7,621 nt of DNA. It comes from Frankiaceae bacterium. Lineage in GTDB: Bacteria; Actinomycetota; Actinomycetes; Mycobacteriales; SCTD01. Within the stretch, counting starts at the first letter, position 1; every line of letters starts with the position of its first letter. The translations under genes and the position numbers were made by a program. This document shows positions 1-7,026 of this stretch, piece after piece. The stretch lies in NCBI GenBank assembly GCA_026786045.1, contig JAJAYV010000460.1, positions 1 through 7,621 on the forward strand, read 5' to 3'. Below the pieces are notes generated by a model. That model saw nothing but the letters and a program-made list of their open reading frames with translations, was not told the DNA's origin and did not search any database.

Positions 1-1
1 C

Positions 2-985
2 GCGGCCGGTGTCGCGTTCACCTTCGCCGACCCGCGCATCAGCGAGTCCAGCGGACTGGCCAGCAGCAGCGCCCCGGGCATCGTCTTCACCCACAACGAC
101 TCCGGTGACGAGGCACGGTTCTTCGCGGTTGGCGACGACGGCCGGACCCGCACGACGTACGACCTGCCGGACGTGCGGGCCCGCGACTGGGAAGACATGG
201 CGCGTGGGCCGGACGAGCAGGGCCGCAGCAGCCTGTGGCTGGGCGACATCGGCGACAACAACGCGCTGCGTGACCAGGGGATCCTTGTGCACCGGGTCGC
301 CGAGCCGGAGCCGACCGAGCGCGAGCAGGTGACGACCGAGCCGCCCACCAGCTTCCGGCTGCGCTACCCCGACGGCCCCGGCGACGCCGAGGGGCTGATG
401 GTCCACCCGACGACCGGGCGGCTCTACGTCGTCAGCAAGCCGCTGGCCGGAGCGGCTCGGGTCTACGCCGCGCCCCAGCCGCTGGACCCCGACGGCCCGA
501 ACCTGCTCGAGCAGGTCGCCTCGGTGACCTTCTCCACGACGGGCACCCCGGGCGGGCCGGGGATCGGCAGCTTCGCGCAGGTGCTGGTCACCGCCGCCGA
601 CATCGCCCCCGACGGCTCGCGGATCGCGCTGCGCACCTACACCGACCTTTACGAGTGGCCGCTGGAGGGCGAGGACGTCGGCGCCGCGCTCGCGGGTGAA
701 CCAGTCGTCACGCCGCTGCCGGAGACCCGTCAGGGGGAGGGGCTGACCTACACCGCCGACAGCGCGGCGGTGCTCGTCAGCACCGAGGGTGAGGGGACGC
801 CGGTGCACCGCGTCCCGAGCGGCCGGGTCGAGCGGCCGGCGGAGCCGTCGGCCGAGCCGTCGCGGGTCGACCGGGTCGCCGACCCGCCGTCCCGGTGGCC
901 GCTCGTCATCGGCGGGGGCGCCCTGCTGGCGGTCCTGCTCGTCGTCCGCGGGACCGTCCGACGGCGCCGCTACCGAAGTCGGTAG
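2..985 (+). CDS. Exported beta-propeller-like protein with C-terminal membrane anchor (5' end missing)
   Basis: The reading frame is open from base 2 to the TAG at 983-985, giving 327 residues; the true start lies outside the window. I do not recognise a named gene. The visible part looks like a beta-propeller or phytase-esterase-like extracellular domain. It has short acidic, glycine-rich turns typical of propeller blades: ESSGLA and HNDSGDEARFFAVGDDG near the left end, DWEDMA and LWLGDIGDNN around residues 62-84, DAEGL, then ADIAPDGSRIALRTYTDLYEWP and GEGLTYTADSAAVLVSTEG further on. A Pro/Glu/Ser-rich linker (about residues 277-297) leads to one hydrophobic segment (WPLVIGGGALLAVLLVV, about 299-315) and a basic tail (RRRRYRSR). 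That order implies an outward-facing domain anchored by its C-terminus, with a signal peptide expected in the missing N-terminus. No catalytic residues can be assigned. It runs in the same direction as ppdK, 31 bases upstream, with no evident functional link. Confidence 0.85.
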   Translation, partial: AAGVAFTFADPRISESSGLASSSAPGIVFTHNDSGDEARFFAVGDDGRTRTTYDLPDVRARDWEDMARGPDEQGRSSLWLGDIGDNNALRDQGILVHRVAEPEPTEREQVTTEPPTSFRLRYPDGPGDAEGLMVHPTTGRLYVVSKPLAGAARVYAAPQPLDPDGPNLLEQVASVTFSTTGTPGGPGIGSFAQVLVTAADIAPDGSRIALRTYTDLYEWPLEGEDVGAALAGEPVVTPLPETRQGEGLTYTADSAAVLVSTEGEGTPVHRVPSGRVERPAEPSAEPSRVDRVADPPSRWPLVIGGGALLAVLLVVRGTVRRRRYRSR

Positions 986-988
986 GGT
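983..988 (+). promoter_or_regulatory. Possible -10 element for ppdK
   Basis: TAGGGT fits the actinobacterial TAnnnT -10 pattern and overlaps the stop codon of the upstream gene. A start about 7 bases downstream would give a leader of roughly 22 bases before the ppdK ATG. No convincing -35 hexamer is seen 17-18 bases upstream, so ppdK may instead be read from the upstream gene's promoter. The TAG also lies in a perfect 6-bp stem (CTACCG 970-975, CGGTAG 980-985, four-base loop). Confidence 0.25.
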
Positions 989-1006
989 CCGCCTCCCCAT
1001 ACGGAC

Positions 1007-1011
1007 GGAGG
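1007..1011 (+). promoter_or_regulatory. Shine-Dalgarno of ppdK
   Basis: GGAGG lies 5 bases before the ATG at 1017. It fixes the ppdK start, because the open frame extends further upstream (to at least 789) across the preceding gene. CCTCC at 992-996 is an exact complement of this site, and GTCCG 987-991 with CGGAC 1002-1006 forms a neighbouring 5-bp inverted repeat, so the site could be partly hidden in the mRNA. Confidence 0.8.
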
Positions 1012-1016
1012 TCCTC

Positions 1017-3707
1017 ATGACGAAGTACGTGTACGACTTCGCCGAGGGCGGCAAGGACATGAAGGACCTGCTCGGCGGCAAGGGCGCGAACCTCGCCGAG
1101 ATGACCGTCCTGGGGCTCCCAGTGCCGCCGGGCTTCGTCATCACGACCGAGGCCTGCACCACCTACCTGCGGACCGGGCAGGAGCCGCCGGAGCTGGCTG
1201 ACGAGGTGGCGGACCACCTCGCCGCGCTCGAGCAGGCCATGGGCAAGACACTCGGCGACGCGCACGACCCGCTGCTGGTCAGCGTGCGCTCCGGCGGCAA
1301 GTTCTCGATGCCGGGGATGATGGACACCGTCCTCAACATCGGGCTCAACGACACCAGCGTCACGGGCCTGGCCGAGCAGTCGGGCAACGAGCGCTTCGCC
1401 TGGGACTCCTACCGCCGGCTGGTCCAGATGTTCGGCAAGACCGTGCTCGACGTCGACGGCGAGCTGTTCGAGCGCGAGCTCGACGCCGCCAAGCGGGCCA
1501 AGGGCACGCGCTCCGACCTCGACCTCGACGCGGCCGACCTGCAGGCGCTGGTGCGGCGCTTCCAGGAGATCGTGCAGGAGCAGACCGGAGAGCCCTTCCC
1601 GCAGGCCCCACGGGTGCAGATGGACCTCGCGGTGCTCGCGGTCTTCGACAGCTGGAACACCGACCGCGCCAAGCTCTACCGCCGCCAGGAGCGGATCCCG
1701 GGCGACCTCGGCACCGCCGTCAACATCTGCGCCATGGTCTTCGGCAACCTCGACATGGACTCCGGCACCGGGGTCGCGTTCACCCGCGACCCGGGCAGCG
1801 GTCATCGCGGCCTGTACGGCGACTACCTGCAGAACGCCCAGGGCGAGGACGTCGTCGCCGGCGTCCGCAACACCGTCGGGCTGCACGAGCTCGAGGCGCT
1901 CGACAAGGCGTCCTACGATGAGTTGCTGAGCATCATGGAGCGGCTCGAGAACCACTACCGCGACCTGTGCGACATCGAGTTCACCGTGGAGCGGGGCAAG
2001 CTCTGGATGCTCCAGACCCGCGTCGGCAAGCGCACCGCGGCCGCGGCGTTCCGCATCGCGACGCAGCTCGTCGACGAGGGCCTGCTCTCGATGGACGAGG
2101 CGCTCGAGCGGGTGACGGGGGCCCAGCTCGCGCAGCTGATGTTCCCGCGGTTCGGCTCGACCGACGAGGCCTCGCTGCTGACCACCGGCATGGGTGCGAG
2201 CCCCGGCGCGGCCGTCGGCAAGGCGGTCTTCGACAGCGCGACCGCGGTGCGCGAGGCGGCGCGCGGCGAGTCCGTCGTGCTGGTCCGGCGCGAGACCAAC
2301 CCCGACGACCTGTCGGGCATGATCGCCGCACGCGGCATCCTGACCAGCCGCGGCGGCAAGACCAGCCACGCGGCGGTCGTCGCGCGCGGCATGGGCAAGA
2401 CGTGCGTCTGCGGCGCCGAGGATCTCGAGGTCGACGCAAACGAGAAAACTGCAACTGTCGGAGATCTCGTTGTCCGTGAGGGTGACCTGCTCAGCATCGA
2501 CGGCACCACGGGCGCGGTCTACCTCGGCGAGGTGTCGGTGACGCCGAGCCCCGTCGTGCAGTACTTCGAGGGCGAGCTGCGCCAAGAGGACGGCGACGAC
2601 CTCGTGCAGTCCGTGCACCGCCTGGTCACCCACGCCGACGCGACCCGTCGGCTCGGTGTGCTCACCAACGCCGACAACGCCGAGGACGCCGAGCGCGCCC
2701 GCCGCTTCGGCGCCGAGGGCATCGGGCTGTGCCGGACCGAGCACATGTTCCTCGGCGAGCGGCGCCAGCTGGTCGAGGACCTCGTCCTTGCCGAGTCCGC
2801 CGAGGAGCAGGAGGCCGCGTTGGCCGCCATGCTGCCGCTGCAGCGCGGGGACTTCGTGGAGATCCTGCGCGCGATGGACGGGCTGCCCGTCACGGTGCGC
2901 CTTCTCGACCCGCCGCTGCACGAGTTCCTGCCCGACCTGCTCGAGCTGCAGGTCGAGCAGGCCGTCGCCGAGGCCACCGGCGGGACCATGGACGACAAGC
3001 GCCAGCGGCTGCTCGAGCACGTCCGCCGGCTGCACGAGGAGAACCCGATGATCGGCCTGCGCGGGGTGCGCCTCGGGCTGGTCATCCAGGGGCTGTTCGC
3101 CGTGCAGGTGCGCGCGATCTGCGAGGCCGCGGCGCAGCTCGCCGGTGAGGGCCTGGACCCGCGGCCGGAGGTCATGGTGCCGCTGGTGTCGGCGGTACAA
3201 GAGCTCGAGATCGTCCGAGAGGAGGCCGAGCAGGTCGTCCGGGAGGTGGCGGAGGCGACCGGCCGGAGCGTGCCGGTGCTCATCGGCACGATGATCGAGG
3301 TGCCCCGCGCGGCGCTCACCGCCGGGTCGATCGCCGCGTCCGCCGACTTCTTCTCCTTCGGCACCAACGACCTCACCCAGATGGGCTACGGCTTCAGCCG
3401 TGACGACGTGGAGGGGGCGTTCTTCAGCCGCTACCTCGACCTCGGCATCTTCGGAGTCAGCCCGTTCGAGTCGATCGACCCGGACGGGATCGGCCGGCTC
3501 GTCCGGACCGCCGTCGACGAGGGCCGCGCCGCCAAGCCCGAGCTCCGCATCGGCGTCTGCGGCGAGCACGGCGGCGACCCGGAGAGCATCCACTTCTTCG
3601 CCGACGCGGGGCTGGACTACGTGTCCTGCTCGCCGTTCCGCGTCCCGGTCGCCCGGCTCGAGGCCGGCCGCGCCGCGCTCGGGGACACGAGCAGCGACAG
3701 TCGATAG
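1017..3707 (+). CDS. ppdK: Pyruvate, phosphate dikinase
   Basis: This cytoplasmic enzyme interconverts ATP + phosphate + pyruvate and AMP + diphosphate + PEP, at the pyruvate/PEP node of glycolysis and gluconeogenesis. The protein has 896 residues, normal for the family. The N-terminal ATP-grasp domain shows GGKGANLAEM (20-29), PPGFVITTEAC (37-47), SVRSGGKFSMPGMMDTVLN (89-107) and DIEFTVERGKLWMLQTR (319-335). The central swivelling domain carries the phosphorylated histidine in GGKTSHAAVVARGMGK (H451, with the neighbouring T449). The C-terminal PEP/pyruvate TIM barrel shows LCRTEHMF (R573), TMIEVPRA (E761), SFGTNDLTQMGYG (N784, D785) and the catalytic cysteine in GVCGEHGGDP (C848). All key residues are present, so it should be active. 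No PPDK regulatory protein gene is visible nearby. The start follows a good Shine-Dalgarno. Codons at 2436-2483 are unusually A/T-ending compared with the rest of the gene. Confidence 0.98.
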   Translation: MTKYVYDFAEGGKDMKDLLGGKGANLAEMTVLGLPVPPGFVITTEACTTYLRTGQEPPELADEVADHLAALEQAMGKTLGDAHDPLLVSVRSGGKFSMPGMMDTVLNIGLNDTSVTGLAEQSGNERFAWDSYRRLVQMFGKTVLDVDGELFERELDAAKRAKGTRSDLDLDAADLQALVRRFQEIVQEQTGEPFPQAPRVQMDLAVLAVFDSWNTDRAKLYRRQERIPGDLGTAVNICAMVFGNLDMDSGTGVAFTRDPGSGHRGLYGDYLQNAQGEDVVAGVRNTVGLHELEALDKASYDELLSIMERLENHYRDLCDIEFTVERGKLWMLQTRVGKRTAAAAFRIATQLVDEGLLSMDEALERVTGAQLAQLMFPRFGSTDEASLLTTGMGASPGAAVGKAVFDSATAVREAARGESVVLVRRETNPDDLSGMIAARGILTSRGGKTSHAAVVARGMGKTCVCGAEDLEVDANEKTATVGDLVVREGDLLSIDGTTGAVYLGEVSVTPSPVVQYFEGELRQEDGDDLVQSVHRLVTHADATRRLGVLTNADNAEDAERARRFGAEGIGLCRTEHMFLGERRQLVEDLVLAESAEEQEAALAAMLPLQRGDFVEILRAMDGLPVTVRLLDPPLHEFLPDLLELQVEQAVAEATGGTMDDKRQRLLEHVRRLHEENPMIGLRGVRLGLVIQGLFAVQVRAICEAAAQLAGEGLDPRPEVMVPLVSAVQELEIVREEAEQVVREVAEATGRSVPVLIGTMIEVPRAALTAGSIAASADFFSFGTNDLTQMGYGFSRDDVEGAFFSRYLDLGIFGVSPFESIDPDGIGRLVRTAVDEGRAAKPELRIGVCGEHGGDPESIHFFADAGLDYVSCSPFRVPVARLEAGRAALGDTSSDSR

Positions 3708-4325
3708 GTGCTGTTCGCCTTCCGCTGGATGCGTCGCCTGGTCTCCCTCGTCGTGGTCGCCGTCCTGCTCGTGCTGGGCGGGACCGCGGCCGGGGTGTGG
3801 TGGACCGCGCGCCAGGACGATCGGCCGGTCAGCGACGCGATCGTGGTGCTCGGCGCAGCGCAGTTCGACGGCCGGCCCAGCTCGGTCTTCAAGGCCCGGC
3901 TGCAGCACGCCCGCGCGCTGTACGAGGACGGCGTCGCGCCGCGGGTCATCACCGTCGGCGGCAGCCGCGAGGGCGACCGAACCACCGAGGCCGAGGCCGG
4001 GGCGGCGTTCCTCGAGGAGCGCGGCGTCGACACGGTGGCCGTCGCCGAGGGGCGCAACACGCTGCAGAGCGTCGAGGCGGTCGAACAGCTGATGCAGCAG
4101 GAGGGCTGGGAGACGGCGGTGATCGTCACCGACCCGTGGCACTCGCTGCGCAGCGTCCGGATGGCGCGCGACGTGGGCATCGACGCGCAGACCTCGCCGA
4201 CGCGTGCCGGGCCGTCGGTACGCACGCGTGGCACCCAGGCCCGCTACATCGCCCGCGAGACCCTCGCGCTGCTCTACTACGAGATCCTCGGCCGCAGCGG
4301 CGAGTCCGGCCCCAGCGCGGTCTAG
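3708..4325 (+). CDS. Membrane-anchored DUF218 (SanA/YdcF-like) protein
   Basis: The 205-residue product has a short basic start (RWMRR), one hydrophobic helix (about 10-33) and then a DUF218-type domain. Conserved-looking elements are DAIVVLGAAQFDGRPSSVFKAR (43-64), HARALYEDGVAPRVITVGG (67-85), the acidic TTEAEAGA (92-99), EGRNTLQSVEAV (114-125) and VTDPWHSLRSVRMARDVGI (140-158), with a histidine where the family usually has one. Arginines precede the helix, so the domain should face outward. E. coli SanA of this family affects envelope barrier function, but the biochemical activity of the family is poorly defined and no substrate is inferred here. The GTG start abuts the ppdK TAG with no spacing and no obvious Shine-Dalgarno, which suggests termination-reinitiation coupling. 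An in-frame ATG at 3729 is the alternative start; it would still keep the membrane helix. Confidence 0.88.
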   Translation: MLFAFRWMRRLVSLVVVAVLLVLGGTAAGVWWTARQDDRPVSDAIVVLGAAQFDGRPSSVFKARLQHARALYEDGVAPRVITVGGSREGDRTTEAEAGAAFLEERGVDTVAVAEGRNTLQSVEAVEQLMQQEGWETAVIVTDPWHSLRSVRMARDVGIDAQTSPTRAGPSVRTRGTQARYIARETLALLYYEILGRSGESGPSAV

Positions 4326-4401
4326 CCGCCCGGTAAGTCGCCCCCGGCAGGCGGGCCGCGGGTCACCGCAGGGCTCCAGCCCGGCGCGTCGCGCCAGCCC
4401 C

Positions 4402-4423
4402 CGGGTCCGGCCCCGCGGGCCCG
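4402..4423. terminator. GC-rich hairpin, possible terminator between converging genes
   Basis: CGGGTCCG (4402-4409) and CGGGCCCG (4416-4423) form an 8-bp stem with one G-U pair and a six-base loop, 76 bases after the DUF218 stop. No T-run follows, so it could only be a T-poor actinobacterial-type terminator. A smaller hairpin, GGCGC/GCGCC (4383-4387, 4391-4395), lies just before it. The rest of 4326-4434 is GC-rich and shows no gene. In DNA this rich in G and C, stems of this size can arise by chance. Confidence 0.3.
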
Positions 4424-4434
4424 ACGGTCCATCC

Positions 4435-4501
4435 GGTGATCCACGTGGAGTTGCAGGTGGATCCAGGGCCGACATCCACCTGCAACCTCACGTAAATCAC
4501 C
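4435..4501. repeat. Long imperfect inverted repeat (28-nt arms, 11-nt loop)
   Basis: The arms are 4435-4462 and 4474-4501. From the inside out they pair as 13 perfect base pairs (GTTGCAGGTGGAT with ATCCACCTGCAAC), a 2-base mismatch, 5 pairs (ACGTG/CACGT), a 2-base mismatch, and 6 pairs (GGTGAT/ATCACC): 24 of 28 positions by Watson-Crick rules, around the loop 4463-4473. The left arm contains CCACGTGG, itself palindromic (4441-4448), and a nested pair GATCCAC (4438-4444) / GTGGATC (4457-4463) that the right arm lacks. The element is markedly more A/T-rich than its surroundings. It sits between two converging genes and resembles an extragenic palindromic or MITE-like repeat; a terminator or protein-binding site is the alternative. 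Confidence 0.85.
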
Positions 4502-4502
4502 C

Positions 4503-4539
4503 GAGGCTGAGGGCTGAGGGCTGAGGGCTGAGGATGAGG
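4503..4539. repeat. Heptanucleotide tandem repeat (GAGGGCT)n
   Basis: Three perfect copies of GAGGGCT (4509-4529) are flanked by the six-base variants GAGGCT (4503-4508) and GAGGAT (4530-4535) and a final GAGG (4536-4539). Read on the minus strand the unit is AGCCCTC. It begins one base after the inverted repeat and ends five bases before the stop codon of the minus-strand oxidoreductase gene. It is a short sequence repeat likely to vary in copy number by slippage. No function is visible. Confidence 0.85.
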
Positions 4540-4544
4540 CCGGG

Positions 4545-5456
4545 TCACGCGAGCTCGGCGCGCAGCCCCGGCAGGAGGTCCTCGGCGATCCGGCGCACGA
4601 CGTGGGGCCCGGCCTCGCCGTGCCCGACCCGCTCCTCCGCCGGGTGGTCCGGGTGCATGAGGACCACGTCGGTGAAGCCGATCTCGGCGTAGCGCAGCAC
4701 CGCCTCCCGGAACGCCGCGGGGGAGGCCAGCGCCGGCCACTGCCGCGAGCCGATCAGCACCGAGCGGCGGATCGTCGCCGGGTCGCGGCCCACCGCGACG
4801 GCCGCCTCGTCGAGCAGGCGCATCCTCGACGCGGCCAGCGCGAGCACCTGGTCGGGCGGCAGGTCCTGGGTGGTGAGGGTGTTCCACACGTCGGCGAAGC
4901 GGCCGGCCAGCCGCAGCGTGCGCGGCCCGTGCGCGGCCAGCACGAGCGGCACCCGCGGCTCCTGCACGCAGCCGGGAGCGACCGTCATGCCCTCGCCCGA
5001 GACGAGCGAGCCGGCGTACGACGTCCCGCCGCGCAGCACCACGTCGAGCAGCTCGACCGTCTGCTCGAAGCGCTCGGCCAGCTCGCCGGCGGTCGGCTGC
5101 GCGATGCCCAGCGCCGCCGAGTCGAGCAGCGACCCGCCGGCCCCGATGCCGAGGTCGAACCGGCCGCCCGAGACCTGGTCGACGGTCATCGCCGACTTGG
5201 CCAGCAGCAGCGGGGAGCGCAGCACCGGAGCGGCCACGAGCGTCCCGAGCCGAATGCGGGAGGTCAGCGCAGCCGCGGCGGCCAGGGTCGTGAAGCCCTC
5301 GTGCAGCGGATCGGTCGGCTCCTGGGTGCGGTGCACCAGGTGGTCCCACACCCACACGCCGTCGTAGCCCAGCGCCTCCACCTCGAGCACCCGCGCGATC
5401 CAGGTGCGCCACGGCAGGTTCTGGACGACGACGACGTCGACCCGCAGGGCGGTCAT
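4545..5456 (-). CDS. Luciferase-like (LLM class) flavin/F420-dependent oxidoreductase
   Basis: The 303-residue product matches bacterial luciferase-like monooxygenases in length and pattern. It shows EVEALGYDGVWVWDHLVHR (25-43) early on, then the strand-helix signature LAAAAALTSRIRLGTLV (58-74), the LLLAKSAMTVDQVSGGRFDLGIGAGG stretch (83-108) typical of the family, VPLVLAAHGPRTLRLAGRFADVWNT (169-193) and a C-terminal EIGFTDVVLMHP (258-269). These enzymes are cytoplasmic TIM barrels using FMN or coenzyme F420; the cofactor cannot be decided from sequence alone, though F420 is common in Actinomycetota. The substrate is unknown. The ATG overlaps the TGA of the upstream aldehyde dehydrogenase gene by four bases (ATGA, 5453-5456), with no clear Shine-Dalgarno, so it is probably translated by coupling as the second gene of a two-gene operon. 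Confidence 0.93.
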   Translation of the reverse strand: MTALRVDVVVVQNLPWRTWIARVLEVEALGYDGVWVWDHLVHRTQEPTDPLHEGFTTLAAAAALTSRIRLGTLVAAPVLRSPLLLAKSAMTVDQVSGGRFDLGIGAGGSLLDSAALGIAQPTAGELAERFEQTVELLDVVLRGGTSYAGSLVSGEGMTVAPGCVQEPRVPLVLAAHGPRTLRLAGRFADVWNTLTTQDLPPDQVLALAASRMRLLDEAAVAVGRDPATIRRSVLIGSRQWPALASPAAFREAVLRYAEIGFTDVVLMHPDHPAEERVGHGEAGPHVVRRIAEDLLPGLRAELA

Positions 5457-6943
5457 CCGCGGCCGTGCAGCAGCTTCACGACCTTCACCAGCTGACCGGT
5501 CACCTTCTCGGGACGGTCGAAGGAGGTCAGCGCCACCGGCAGAGCGAAGCGCTGGCGGGTGATCGCCTTGGCGCGGGTGAACTCGCGCAGGCCGTCGTCG
5601 CCGTGGATGCGGCCGAAGCCAGACTCGCCGACCCCGCCGAAGGGCAGGCCCGGCACGCTCGCGAAGGTGATGACGCCGTTGACGCTGGTCATCCCGCTGC
5701 GCACCCGGCGGGCGATCTCGACGCCCTTCTTCGACGACTTCGCGAAGACGGCGCCGGCCAGGCCGTAGCTCGTGGCGTTGGTGCGGCGCAGCGCCTCCTC
5801 GACGTCCGGGACGCGGGTCACCGTGACCGTCGGGCCGAAGGTCTCCTCGGTCACGGCGGTGCTGTCCTCGGGAACGTCCACCAGCACGGTCGGCGCGACG
5901 AACGCCCCGTCGACGGTGCCGCCGGTCAGCGCCCGGCCGCCCTTGGCCAGGGCGTCGGCGATGTGCCGCTGGATGATCCCGACCTGCGACGGCATCGTGA
6001 TGGGGCCGTACGACGCGCCCTCCTCCGAGCCCGGGTGCAGCTTCGCCGCCCGGCTGGTGATCTCGCTGACGAAGGCGTCGTACGACCCCTCGGTCACGTA
6101 GACGCGCTCGATGCCGATGCAGGTCTGCCCGGCGTTGCTCATCGCCCCCCACAGCGCAGCGTCGGCGGCCGCGCTGAGGTCGGCGCCGTCGTCGACGATC
6201 ATCGAGTCCTTGCCGCCGCACTCCATGAGCACCGGCACCAGGCCCTCGGCGCAGGCGGCCATGACCTTGCGGCCGGGCGCGGCCGAGCCGGTGAAGGCGA
6301 TCTTGTCGACGCCGGCGCGGCACAGCGCGGCGCCGGTCGGGCCGAAGCCGGTGACGAGCTGGAGCACCTCGGCCAGGTCGGGGTTGGCCTTCTTCCACGC
6401 CTCGACGAGCCACGCGCCGACGGCGGGCGTGTGCTCGCTGGGCTTGAAGACGACGGCGTTGCCGGCGGCCAGCGCGTAGGCCAGCGAGCCCATGGGGGTG
6501 AACACCGGGTAGTTCCACGGGCCGATGACGCCGATGACGCCGAACGGCGGGTACTCGAGGGTCGCGGCCTGGTTGGCCGCCATCGCGCCGGGCCAGATCC
6601 GGCGCGGGCCGAGGACGCGCCGCGCGTTCTTGCCCGCCCACGCGATGTGGTCCACGGCGAGGGTGATCTCGAGGACGGCGTCGGGGAAGGGCTTGCCGTT
6701 CTCGGCGTGCACGACGTCTGCCAGCTCCGGCATCCGCCGGGCGATCTCGCCGCGCCAGGCCGACAGGCGCTCCTTGCGGCCGGCGTAGCCGAGCGCGGCC
6801 CAGTCGGCCGAGGCGGCGCGGGCCCGCACGACGGCCGCCTGCACCTGCGCGTCGGTGTGCACGGGCCAGGTGGAGTGCACCTTCCCGGTGGCGGGGTCGA
6901 GCGAGTTGAAGGTGTCGGCAGGGGCGTCCACGGCGGCAGTCAT
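5453..6943 (-). CDS. NAD(P)-dependent aldehyde dehydrogenase
   Basis: The 496-residue protein is a full-length member of the aldehyde dehydrogenase superfamily, which oxidises aldehydes to carboxylic acids with NAD(P)+. Visible motifs are VIGPWNYPVFTP (139-150, with the catalytic-site asparagine N144), VFKPSEHTP (165-173, cofactor-contacting K167), IAFTGSAAPG (215-224), the general-base glutamate in LMECGGKDSMIV (E241), the nucleophile in NAGQTCIGIERVYV (C275), EETFGPTVTV (366-375) and PFGGVGESGFGRIHG (434-448). The PFGGVGESGFGRIHG end and the basic, membrane-friendly C-terminal tail (FDRPEKVTGQLVKVVKLLHGRG region, 475-496) recall class 3-like enzymes acting on fatty or aromatic aldehydes; that is inference. 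The ATG at 6943 is chosen because MTAAVDAPADTFNSLDPATG is a normal family start. No Shine-Dalgarno precedes it, so leaderless translation is possible. It is the first gene of an operon with the luciferase-like oxidoreductase. Confidence 0.96.
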   Translation of the reverse strand: MTAAVDAPADTFNSLDPATGKVHSTWPVHTDAQVQAAVVRARAASADWAALGYAGRKERLSAWRGEIARRMPELADVVHAENGKPFPDAVLEITLAVDHIAWAGKNARRVLGPRRIWPGAMAANQAATLEYPPFGVIGVIGPWNYPVFTPMGSLAYALAAGNAVVFKPSEHTPAVGAWLVEAWKKANPDLAEVLQLVTGFGPTGAALCRAGVDKIAFTGSAAPGRKVMAACAEGLVPVLMECGGKDSMIVDDGADLSAAADAALWGAMSNAGQTCIGIERVYVTEGSYDAFVSEITSRAAKLHPGSEEGASYGPITMPSQVGIIQRHIADALAKGGRALTGGTVDGAFVAPTVLVDVPEDSTAVTEETFGPTVTVTRVPDVEEALRRTNATSYGLAGAVFAKSSKKGVEIARRVRSGMTSVNGVITFASVPGLPFGGVGESGFGRIHGDDGLREFTRAKAITRQRFALPVALTSFDRPEKVTGQLVKVVKLLHGRG

Positions 6944-6949
6944 GCGCGG

Positions 6950-6955
6950 AGCGTA
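6950..6955 (-). promoter_or_regulatory. Possible -10 element for a leaderless aldehyde dehydrogenase transcript
   Basis: On the minus strand TACGCT (TAnnnT pattern) lies six bases before the ATG. Transcription from it would begin at or next to the start codon, which would explain the lack of a Shine-Dalgarno. No -35 hexamer is recognisable at the usual distance. Confidence 0.25.
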
Positions 6956-6961
6956 AATCGC

Positions 6962-6991
6962 ATGACAGCCGGCGGCGCGCGCCCCTACCCT
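6962..6991 (+). promoter_or_regulatory. Candidate sigma-70-type promoter for the 12-codon ORF and rsgA
   Basis: ATGACA (6962-6967, five of six bases of TTGACA) and TACCCT (6986-6991, TAnnnT) are separated by 18 bases. A start near 6998 would give a leader of about 40 bases before the small ORF. The leader contains two mutually exclusive short hairpins: GCAGCC/GGCTGC (7001-7006, 7012-7017) and GGGCT/AGCCC (7011-7015, 7022-7026). The promoter lies back to back with the aldehyde dehydrogenase start. Confidence 0.4.
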
Positions 6992-7026
6992 CCGGGCCGA
7001 GCAGCCGCAGGGGCTGCCGGGAGCCC

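Noticed and set aside
789..1016. A 76-residue N-terminal extension of ppdK
   Set aside because: It overlaps the upstream gene, is arginine/serine-rich and lacks homology-like features. The ATG at 1017 has a clear GGAGG and the family's usual N-terminus.
4326..4434. A gene or RNA in the GC-rich part of the convergent gap
   Set aside because: No start with a ribosome binding site and no coding-like frame was found. Only short GC hairpins are seen, which are common by chance at this base composition.
906..4475. A 1189-codon open frame on the minus strand opposite ppdK and the DUF218 gene
   Set aside because: Its translation is low-complexity (runs of A, R, G, L, H, D) with no recognisable domain. 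It is the usual open antisense frame produced by strong G/C bias at third positions of a real plus-strand gene.
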